DNA from: AP-15 sp963724435
Lineage (GTDB): Bacteria > Pseudomonadota > Alphaproteobacteria > ATCC43930 > CGMCC-115725
Assembly (NCBI GenBank): GCA_963724435.1
Contig: CAVRUN010000005.1
Span: 496,001-560,000 of the forward strand
Direction of reading: 5' to 3'
DNA length: 64,000 bases
Part shown: piece after piece, positions 1-7,185 of the stretch
Layout: every line of letters starts with the position of its first letter
How positions within the stretch are numbered: the stretch's first letter is position 1
Notes under the pieces: generated by a model
Database searches by the model: none
What the model was told of the DNA's origin: nothing
What the model saw: only the letters and a program-made list of their open reading frames with translations
Made by a program: the position numbers and the translations under genes

Positions 1-374
1 AGCGCCTTGAGCCGTTTCTTAATGTTTTCGAGGTCGTGACGCTGCCACACACCGCGCACCCCGAAGGCCGAGATCGACTGGCCGCGCTTTTTCAGCTCGT
101 TCGATACCCGCAGTTGACCCCAGCTCGGTTGCTCGATCGCCAGTTCGACCACGGCCGCCTCGAGCGCGGGATCGACACGGTTCTTCAGGATCGGCTTTGC
201 ACGGCTGATCTCCTGCAGCGCCAGCTCACCACCTTTATCGTAGAGCTCCTTAAACCGGTAAAAGCTGTCCCGGCTATAACCCATCATCTTGCAGGCCTGG
301 CTCACATTGCCGAGTTGCTTGGCCAGCTCCAACAGGCCGACCTTGGCCCGTATCACCTTTTGTGCTTGCGTCAT
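1..374 (-). CDS. IS481-type transposase, N-terminal part (cut by window edge)
   Basis: Reading the minus strand from an ATG at 374 gives an open frame that runs off the window. It begins MTQAQKVIRAKVGLLELAKQ and continues with an HTH segment (GNVSQACKMMGYSRDSFYRF) and a second segment around GQLRVSNELKKRG and GVRGVWQRHDLE. This is the usual N-terminal layout of IS481-family transposases: an HTH, then a linker leading to the DDE integrase core. The DDE catalytic part would lie beyond position 1, so whether the element is intact cannot be judged. I could not define a terminal inverted repeat to the right of the gene. Identification rests on family recall of this N-terminus. Confidence 0.75.
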   Translation of the reverse strand, partial: MTQAQKVIRAKVGLLELAKQLGNVSQACKMMGYSRDSFYRFKELYDKGGELALQEISRAKPILKNRVDPALEAAVVELAIEQPSWGQLRVSNELKKRGQSISAFGVRGVWQRHDLENIKKRLKA

Positions 375-481
375 CGGCGGTCCTCAACTCACCTAGAGCC
401 GGCGCCATATCCGCCAGCTTGATCCGCCCCACCGATCTTCCGCAATCGTCAGATTAATTCCATACCTTTACACTTAAAGAC

Positions 482-622
482 AATCGCCTGTCGCACTGCG
501 TCTTCCGCACCACCGACGAGATCATCGACAGCTGATGCGCGGCGTCGAACTGGCTGCTCGCCGAAACCGGTCGCATCCGCTCGCTGTCTTCCTACCCTTG
601 GCTCCCACAGAGCAGCAATTAA
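482..622 (+). pseudogene. IS630-type transposase C-terminal remnant
   Basis: In one plus-strand frame the translation NRLSHCVFRTTDEIIDS, then a TGA at 533-535, then CAASNWLLAETGRIRSLSS and YPW resembles the C-terminal tail of IS630-family transposases. Such tails carry an FxxxDxIxDxxCxAWN...RIxSL pattern. There is no upstream reading frame and the tail has an in-frame stop, so this is debris. The rest of 375-813 shows no gene. Together with the IS481-type gene at the left edge it marks an insertion-prone spot. Confidence is moderate because only about 45 codons survive. Confidence 0.45.
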
Positions 623-813
623 TCAGGTTGGTATAACGCCCGCGGACTGCTCGCAACCTAGCGAGCAGAGCTGTCTTGTTGAAAGATCGAGGCGCCGTTC
701 CGATGGCGGGATCCGCCAAGCCTCGGAGAGGGCGCCCTCCCTTCCCGCCACTCCCCGCCAGGGATCGAGCTCAAGAAGGTTAACGCCCCGGCACCAATAT
801 CGAATGCGCTGGC

Positions 814-984
814 TTACTTCCGTCTAAAAAATTTTGCGACGGCGGCACCGCCAATGCCGATAGCAAGCAACGAAAGACTGGCCGGTTCCGGCACGTGTAT
901 CGGCACGCTTTGGGCTAAAGCACTCCCGGACATCCCGATCAACACCGCCGCGGTGCCCAAAGCGAATAACGATAACGAACGCAT
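814..984 (-). CDS. Minimal PEP-CTERM protein, 56 aa
   Basis: The ATG at 984 follows a good ribosome binding site (AGGGAG about 9 nt upstream). Residues 1-24 form a signal peptide (basic start MRSLS, hydrophobic core, SALA cleavage site). Only about six residues follow before the PEP-CTERM sorting signal: VPEPASL at about 31-37, a transmembrane stretch LLAIGIGGAAVA, and a basic end KFFRRK. The whole protein is therefore an export signal plus a sorting signal with almost no mature domain. PEP-CTERM proteins are normally processed at the membrane by an exosortase, and none is encoded in this window. It may be a tiny secreted peptide or a relic of a larger surface protein. The reading frame is clean and the motif is canonical, so I regard it as a real gene of unknown role. 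Confidence 0.7.
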   Translation of the reverse strand: MRSLSLFALGTAAVLIGMSGSALAQSVPIHVPEPASLSLLAIGIGGAAVAKFFRRK

Positions 985-1521
985 GGTGATTCTCCCTCTT
1001 TCGCAAAATTCTCCCCGAAAATATTTTCCGCAATATTTATGCCACCGTTTTATCTCAACGACTTACTAGAGTTTGACCGAACCTATTGTAAGTTTTTCCG
1101 ACATTCCTTTGAGTTCATTAACCAAGTTTTAGACATTCACAGTTAACTCTATAAGTTCAATAATAATAACAGGATGGCTTCAACTTCAATTTGCGGATCA
1201 GGCGCTTGCTAGCCTCCTTCTGGAAGGATTTTATACGTGTTTTGCTTGTCAACTTCTCCGACGGTCCTCCTTGAGGCTGAACTTCGCGCTGCTCATTAGC
1301 CTCGCGGATAATATCCTCAAGGTCAGCCCGCCGACCGGCCTGGTTTTCTCAGAACGCTCTCCGCCCAGTTCGATCCGTTGACCATAGACAGCACTCGGCT
1401 CCTCAACCCCGATAGCACTCCGGAAGGCTGCGACTTCAGAAAAACTTCCAAAATAAGATATCAGTCAGTCGTAGAGGGCTGAGCCTCCTGGTTGCTCCTT
1501 TGTCTAATTGCTACGGCCTGG
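985..1521. other. 537 bp without a supported gene
   Basis: The left half (about 1030-1170) is clearly AT-rich compared with the neighbouring DNA and probably holds the promoter of the PEP-CTERM gene. On the minus strand, 1157-1351 is an open frame rich in charged residues (for example EDIIREANEQREVQ) that begins right after a stop and has no start codon. It may be the tail of a decayed gene, but I recognise no family. Nothing else can be supported here. Confidence 0.4.
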
Positions 1522-1998
1522 TTAGCCTTGGGCGTGGAGGACTTTGCCGCCCGCGGTTACCGCCTCGGCCGCGATCAGCACAAAGGCGATCAGGCAGGGT
1601 TCGGTGCCGCGATTGACCCAATTGTGGATCGTGCCGCGCTGCACCAGCACGTCTCCCGCCTTCAGATGGACCGTCGTGTCGTCGAGCTCCATATCGATTT
1701 CGCCCTTCATGACGACGGCATAGTCGATCGAGTCGGTGCGATGGTTGCGCGGCGCCGAGCCGGGTGCCAGCTCCAGTACGCGAAAGACCGTACCGTTCGC
1801 CAAAGTTGTGCCGGTCTGGCGGCGTCCTTCATCCTCATGACCGTTGTTGTCGACCGGAAATCCCTCGGTCGTCCATATGACTGACGCGGTCGCCCCGAGG
1901 CGCGCCGAAACCTGTTTGGTTGCGGTCTCATCGATCAGCACGACGGCGCGGCCGTTGTCGTCATGGCCGGTTACAACTCGGCGCAGTTGAAAGGGCAT
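1522..1998 (-). CDS. Cupin-domain protein, 158 aa
   Basis: The start at 1998 (MPFQLRR) is preceded by GAGGAGATTAGGG, a strong ribosome binding site; an upstream in-frame extension to 2205 looks non-coding. The C-terminal half is a conserved cupin barrel: a PGSAPRNHRTDSIDYAVVMKGE segment as motif 1 and a GDVLVQRGTIHNWVN segment as motif 2. The first motif has His and Asp where many cupins carry the metal-binding His/Glu set. Substrate is unknown; proteins of this type are often small-molecule isomerases, dioxygenases or sensors. It is divergent from the oxidoreductase gene at 2180, sharing a 181 bp intergenic region, so the two may be co-regulated. Confidence 0.85.
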   Translation of the reverse strand: MPFQLRRVVTGHDDNGRAVVLIDETATKQVSARLGATASVIWTTEGFPVDNNGHEDEGRRQTGTTLANGTVFRVLELAPGSAPRNHRTDSIDYAVVMKGEIDMELDDTTVHLKAGDVLVQRGTIHNWVNRGTEPCLIAFVLIAAEAVTAGGKVLHAQG

Positions 1999-2179
1999 CC
2001 CTAATCTCCTCGGCGCTGGGAACGGATACTCGGCGATCTTGGCCGCCCTTGGGGCCCACCGCAACACCGCCGACCGCGCCACCTCGCCGATCGCGCAACA
2101 TCGGCAACGCATAACATCGGCGGATGCGCGCTGCCGCGGAAACGAGCATAGTCCGACACGAGAGCGCGGAGTTTCGCCG

Positions 2180-3127
2180 ATGCTATTGCGCGTCCGATCG
2201 ATCACCTATCTCGCCGAGGCGATCAACGGCTACGAGCTTGTCGATCCGCGCGGGCGCGATCTGCCGCGCTTTACCGCCGGCGCGCACATCGCGGTGCGTC
2301 ACGGCGACAGCGCGGTGCGCGACTACTCGCTGTGGAACGACCCCGCCGAGCGCCGGCATTATTGCATCGCGGTTCTCCGCGAGCGCCAAGGACAAGGCTC
2401 GGGTCACTGGCACGAGCGGGTCCGCGTCGGAGATCCGGTCGAAGCCGCGATGCCGCGCAACAATTTTCCCTTGAACGACGAGGCCGAGAGCTACCTCTTG
2501 CTTGCGGGTGGCATCGGCATCACCCCGATCATGGCGATGATTGCCGAACTGCGCCGCCGGCGTGCCGAATTCCTGCTGCATTATTGCACCCGATCGCCCG
2601 AGGCGACCGCGTTCCGCGACGACCTCGATCTGCTCGCGGCGCAGGGACGAGTGCGCTTCCACCACGATGGTGGCGACCCCGCGCGCGGGCTCGACATCGC
2701 CGCGGTATTGCGCGACCCGCTGCCCGGAACCCATCTTTACTATTGCGGGCCGGCCGGGATGATGCGGGCGGCCGCCGCGGCGTCTGCGGACTGGCCGGAA
2801 GGGTCGGTGCATTGCGAGTATTTTACCGGTCCGGCAGCTAGCCCGCCCGAGCTATTGGGCGCGGATCAGCCATTTCGGGTCCGGCTCGCGCAGAGCGGCG
2901 GCGAATACGAAATTCCAGCCGGCGAGACGATCATCGACGTATTGCGCCGACACGATATTCCGGTGCGGACCTCATGCGAACTCGGCTATTGCGGCACTTG
3001 CCTAACCCGATATGTCGACGGCGAGCCAGATCACCGCGACCAGATTCTGTCAGACGCGGACCGGCGGCGCTATGTACTGATCTGCTGCTCGCGCGCCAAA
3101 ACCCCGACGCTGGTCCTCGACCTTTAG
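2180..3127 (+). CDS. PDR/VanB-family oxidoreductase (flavin + 2Fe-2S reductase)
   Basis: The start at 2180 (MLLRVRSITYL) has a GGAG 10 nt upstream. The 315-residue protein has the order of phthalate dioxygenase reductase and VanB: a flavin-binding barrel (RDYSLWN near residue 50), an NAD-binding domain (LLLAGGIGITPIMAM near 110, YYCGPAGMM near 190), then a C-terminal plant-type ferredoxin with CELGYCGTC and a downstream Cys in LICCSRA. It should pass electrons from NAD(P)H to a Rieske-type terminal oxygenase such as an aromatic demethylase or ring-hydroxylating oxygenase. No oxygenase component lies next to it, so the partner must be encoded elsewhere. The divergent cupin is the only close neighbour. 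Confidence 0.88.
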   Translation: MLLRVRSITYLAEAINGYELVDPRGRDLPRFTAGAHIAVRHGDSAVRDYSLWNDPAERRHYCIAVLRERQGQGSGHWHERVRVGDPVEAAMPRNNFPLNDEAESYLLLAGGIGITPIMAMIAELRRRRAEFLLHYCTRSPEATAFRDDLDLLAAQGRVRFHHDGGDPARGLDIAAVLRDPLPGTHLYYCGPAGMMRAAAAASADWPEGSVHCEYFTGPAASPPELLGADQPFRVRLAQSGGEYEIPAGETIIDVLRRHDIPVRTSCELGYCGTCLTRYVDGEPDHRDQILSDADRRRYVLICCSRAKTPTLVLDL

Positions 3128-3241
3128 GCACAGCGCCGCTTGAGCATCCAACCACAAAGGTCACGGAGGCGTCGCGGCCTCTGGGCAGTGGCAGGCCCGA
3201 TTAAGCCGTTGAGCGTAACGACTGGAACAGTAACTCGGCGA

Positions 3242-3562
3242 TCAAAGGACCGACTCGACCCATTCGTAGAGTTTAGTTTTGGGGAGAGCGCCGACCTTCG
3301 TGGCAACGGCCTGGCCGCCCTTGAACAGGATCATCGTCGGGATGCCCTGCACCCGGTATTTCGACGGTGATTTGGGGTTCTCGTCGATATTGACCTTGGC
3401 GACCGTCAGCTTACCGGCCTTGTCGGCCGCCAGATCTTCGAGGAACGGCCCAATCATTTTGCACGGGCCGCACCACTCGGCCCAGAAATCGACGAGCACC
3501 GGGCCTTCGGCTTTTAGTACTTGCGTCTCGAAATTATCATCGGTAACTGCGGTCGGCTTCAT
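3242..3562 (-). CDS. trxA: Thioredoxin
   Basis: This 106-residue cytosolic thioredoxin has the WCGPC active site (C31, C34), the conserved FWAEW approach and the cis-proline loop GIPT (P75). It reduces protein disulfides using electrons from thioredoxin reductase. It lies 185 bp downstream of addA in the same direction, the usual neighbourhood of trxA in many alphaproteobacteria. It converges with the oxidoreductase gene that ends at 3127. Length and all key residues are normal. Confidence 0.97.
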   Translation of the reverse strand: MKPTAVTDDNFETQVLKAEGPVLVDFWAEWCGPCKMIGPFLEDLAADKAGKLTVAKVNIDENPKSPSKYRVQGIPTMILFKGGQAVATKVGALPKTKLYEWVESVL

Positions 3563-3747
3563 TTGTTATTTCTCCTCCGTGCCTAGAGCGCTCCATCAGG
3601 ACATCCTCGCCATCCGCCAAAGCAACAAACCGAGGGGCAAGCGCCTCTAGGATTGCCTATGGACCCCATTTGCGCGAGGCGATGAGCCGAGGGGCGACAT
3701 GATTGGATCAGACCTGGGCCGAAATTAGGGGTGCCGGAAAAGCGGCG

Positions 3748-6700
3748 TCAAGGTGCGTAACTTGCGAGCTTGTCACGGCTGATAGGCATCAAGAGCGGCG
3801 CTTGGGTCCACAGCAACGCGCAGCGGATGTCGCGCCCGGGATAAATCCGCGCCAGCGCTTCGCGATAGATCGCGAGTTGGCGAAGATAAAGAGGTGCGAC
3901 CTCGTCCTCGCTCGGCGGCACTGGGCGCATCGTCTTGTAATCGACGATCAGCACCCGGTCGTCTTCGACGACCAGTCGATCGATCTGCCCCGACAAAGCA
4001 TGGCCGCCGATCAGGCCGACGAGCGGCACCTCGGCCTGTGAGCGCGGGCCAAAGATTGCCGCGAAATCGGGGTGGTTCAGTACCGTCAAGGTCTCGCGTC
4101 GGATGTCGTCTTGCTCGTCGGCAGGGAGCATATGGGTCGGCAGCGCCAAAAAACGCCCCGCTGCCAACTCGCGAGCGGTCTCCGGTAATTCGGGCAGGCT
4201 CTGCAATAACCGATGGACGATCAGGCCGCGCTTGAAGCGCTCGCGCCCTGCGGTCTTTAGCGGCGACAACGCCGGCGGTTCGTCGCCGCTCGGGCGCGAC
4301 GGAAACAACGGGCGCGGTGGATCGGGCTCGGGCAGTGGTGGTCCGGTCGCCCAATCGGGTAACAGCATCTCGGGCGCCGCAGCGGCGACTGTGGGCTCGC
4401 GGAACGGGAGGACAGTCTGCGGGCATTCGAGACGCAAGCCCTCGCCCGACCAACCTTCCACTTCCCCGATCAGCGGCTTGGTATCGAACGCGAAAGACTG
4501 GGCGCACTCGCGCAAGCCGGCGTGGCACAGCGTGTGCCAGCACAAATCCTGCGGATTTCGCGCGGTTTGCCAGCCGCAGATATAGAGCCGGTCCTGCGCC
4601 CGGGTCAGAGCGACGTACAACAGCCGGCGGTATTCCTGCATCTGGCGCGAGCGCCATGCCGATTTTTCCGCGACGTAGAAGTCCGCGGCATGATCGCCGG
4701 GCGGCTTCCACAATGGCAGCTCGTCGGATGTGCTCCATAGGAACGCCAACCTCTGATCGGGAACCGCAATCGTGTCTGGCAGAAACACGATCGGGGCCTC
4801 GAGTCCCTTGGCGCCATGGACCGTCAGGATGCGAACCTCATCGCGCGGATGCGCGGCAAAATCGCGTTTGACCTCGGTCTCCGCCGCCGTCAGCCATCGT
4901 AGGAAACCTTGCAAGGACGGAGCATGCTCGCGCTCATAGGCGAGGGCGAGGCCGAGAAATTCATCGACGGGATCTTCCGCTTCCGGTCCGAGCCGACGCA
5001 GCAGCGCGCGACGGCCGCCTTCGGAAGCCAGGATTTCGGCATAAAGCTCAAACGGCGGGACAAAATCGGCGCGGGCGAGCCACGCCGAAAGCCGGTCAGC
5101 GGCGCGGTGCAATATCGGGCTGGAATCAGCGCGCAGCCGCAGCCGGGTCCACAAGGATTCCTTGTCGCGCGCATAGCAGAGGCCGAATAGCGCTTCTTCG
5201 TCGACATCGAAAAGTGGGCTTTTCAGCACCGCCGCCAAGGTCAAATCGTCCTCGGGCAACAGCAAAAAGCGCCCGAGCGCCACCAAATCCTGCACCGCGA
5301 GTTGCTCGGTCAGCACCAGGCGGTCGGCACCAGCCACCGGGATACCGTGCCGCTTCAATGCCCGCAATAACTCGCCGACGAATTCATTGCGGCGGCGGAC
5401 CAGCACCATAATGTCGCCTGGGCGCACTGCACGGCCGCGCGACGCAAGCTTCTCTCCGGCATCGAGCCACTGCTTGATCTTGGCGGCAATGGCGCAGGCC
5501 AGCCGGGCGTGCGGCTCGGCCACGCGTCTGTACGCGACCGGCAGGTCGTCGTCTTCGGCTTCGTCCTCAGGCGACGGCGCCACCGCCGGCCACAGCTCGA
5601 CGAGCCCCGCATGGCCGGCACGGTCGGCAAAGTGGCGGATTGCCTCGCCGTCGAGCGCCACTCCGTCATATGCCTCGGGTCGGCGAAAGATCGCATCGAC
5701 CGCCTGCAAGATCGGCTCGGTCGAGCGGAACGAAACATCAAGCGGCAGCTCCAGCCAGCACTGGTTAGCATCGTTGACGCGCTGCTGAAAATGCTGCCGC
5801 ATTGCCAGAAAGGCGTGCGGGTCGGCGCGCTGAAAGCTGAAGATCGACTGCTTCATGTCGCCAACGGCGAACACGGTGCGGATCGAGGAGCGTGCGCCCT
5901 CGCCGGCAAAAAATTCCTCGGCCAGGGCGGCTACGATGGCCCACTGCTCGGGATTGGTGTCCTGTGCCTCGTCGATCAGAATGTGATCGAGCCCGCCATC
6001 GAGCTTGAACAACACCCAAGGCGCCACCCCCGGCCGGCGCAATAAGCCGAGCGCCATTGACACTAAGTCGTCAAAATCGAGGACACCCCGCAGCCGCTTG
6101 GCGGCGTCGTACTCGGACAGCAGCGCTTCGCCGAGCCGGGCCAGCGCGCAGGTTGCGTCGCGCACGAGAAGTGCCGCGCGCGTTCTGTCGAAACGATTCA
6201 CCCGAGCAGCCTCGGCAATCAGTACAGCTTCCGCATCGCAGCCTAACTCAACCGCGGCTCGAGCTGTCTTGCCGGTGATCAGCTGCTTTCGGATTTCTCG
6301 CTTCTCCGTCAAGTAGACGCCGATGTAAGCGTCGATCATTGACTGCCGCCGTCTGTGCGCCGCGCGCCATTCTTCGAGGATTTCGCCGCGCTTTCGATCG
6401 CCGGCGGAGCCCTCTGCGAGTACGGCCGCGCAGGCTGCGAGTCCGGGTTCGTCACCGGCCCCCGTGGCGCAGAATTGCGTGACCAGAGAGTCGGCCGTCA
6501 GCCCGGCAGGCGCGCCGAGCATTGCCGATAATTTCGCATGCAACGCAACGTGCCCTGCCGACAGGGCGCGCGACAGCTTCCCACGTTCTTGAGCGATGGC
6601 CTGCATCAATTCGCCGAAACGCTCTTCAGCCGTGTAGTCCGCGACGATGGCGAGCGCTTCGCCAAGTTCGGGATGATGACCAAGCCGGGCGGCAATCAGC

Positions 6701-7185
6701 ACGCGCTGCGCTGCTTCTGCGAGCAATTCGGCGGCGCCACGCTCTTCTACGACCGCAAACTCGGGCATGATTCCGGCCTCGAGCGGGAAGCGGCGCAGCA
6801 AGGTCTGGCAAAAGGCGTGGATCGTCGAAATCTTGATGCCGCCCGGCGTGTCGAGCACGAGCGCAAACAGTCTGCGGGCGCGCGCGATCGTTGCCTCATC
6901 GGCATAGGCCCCGGTCAGATCATAGAGCGTATGGGCCAAGGCGCCTTCGGGCAACGTCGCCCATTCGGCAAGCACGCCGTCGAGCCGGTTCGCCATTTCG
7001 GCCGCAGCAGCCCTGGTGAAAGTCAGGCAGAGGATGCGCGCGGGGTCGGTGCCGTCGAGCATCAAGCGCAGCAGGCGCTGGGTCAGGACCGTCGTCTTGC
7101 CGGTCCCGGCCGATGCCGCAACCCAAACCGAAGCCCGCGGGTGAGCGGCTTGCGCCGCCGAGCGCCGCCGGCCAGCGCTCACCAT
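3748..7185 (-). CDS. addA: Double-strand break repair helicase-nuclease AddA
   Basis: At 1145 residues it has normal length for the alphaproteobacterial AddA. It has a UvrD-type Walker A (ASAGTGKTT, about residues 24-32), the DEAQD-containing motif II (HILIDEAQDTNPEQW), the LTVHGAKGLEAP motif V and a C-terminal PDDEXK nuclease with VLIVDYKTMRP. AddA pairs with AddB to unwind and resect DNA double-strand ends for RecA loading, replacing RecBCD. Its start overlaps the end of addB by 7 bp, so the two are translationally coupled. No frameshift or missing motif is visible. Confidence 0.95.
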   Translation of the reverse strand: MVSAGRRRSAAQAAHPRASVWVAASAGTGKTTVLTQRLLRLMLDGTDPARILCLTFTRAAAAEMANRLDGVLAEWATLPEGALAHTLYDLTGAYADEATIARARRLFALVLDTPGGIKISTIHAFCQTLLRRFPLEAGIMPEFAVVEERGAAELLAEAAQRVLIAARLGHHPELGEALAIVADYTAEERFGELMQAIAQERGKLSRALSAGHVALHAKLSAMLGAPAGLTADSLVTQFCATGAGDEPGLAACAAVLAEGSAGDRKRGEILEEWRAAHRRRQSMIDAYIGVYLTEKREIRKQLITGKTARAAVELGCDAEAVLIAEAARVNRFDRTRAALLVRDATCALARLGEALLSEYDAAKRLRGVLDFDDLVSMALGLLRRPGVAPWVLFKLDGGLDHILIDEAQDTNPEQWAIVAALAEEFFAGEGARSSIRTVFAVGDMKQSIFSFQRADPHAFLAMRQHFQQRVNDANQCWLELPLDVSFRSTEPILQAVDAIFRRPEAYDGVALDGEAIRHFADRAGHAGLVELWPAVAPSPEDEAEDDDLPVAYRRVAEPHARLACAIAAKIKQWLDAGEKLASRGRAVRPGDIMVLVRRRNEFVGELLRALKRHGIPVAGADRLVLTEQLAVQDLVALGRFLLLPEDDLTLAAVLKSPLFDVDEEALFGLCYARDKESLWTRLRLRADSSPILHRAADRLSAWLARADFVPPFELYAEILASEGGRRALLRRLGPEAEDPVDEFLGLALAYEREHAPSLQGFLRWLTAAETEVKRDFAAHPRDEVRILTVHGAKGLEAPIVFLPDTIAVPDQRLAFLWSTSDELPLWKPPGDHAADFYVAEKSAWRSRQMQEYRRLLYVALTRAQDRLYICGWQTARNPQDLCWHTLCHAGLRECAQSFAFDTKPLIGEVEGWSGEGLRLECPQTVLPFREPTVAAAAPEMLLPDWATGPPLPEPDPPRPLFPSRPSGDEPPALSPLKTAGRERFKRGLIVHRLLQSLPELPETARELAAGRFLALPTHMLPADEQDDIRRETLTVLNHPDFAAIFGPRSQAEVPLVGLIGGHALSGQIDRLVVEDDRVLIVDYKTMRPVPPSEDEVAPLYLRQLAIYREALARIYPGRDIRCALLWTQAPLLMPISRDKLASYAP

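Noticed and set aside
1157..1351. Minus-strand open frame rich in charged residues
   Set aside because: It starts directly after a stop codon and has no start codon or family resemblance; at most a decayed tail.
2039..2179. N-terminal extension of the PDR-type oxidoreductase
   Set aside because: The extension has no conserved sequence and a good ribosome binding site lies before the ATG at 2180.
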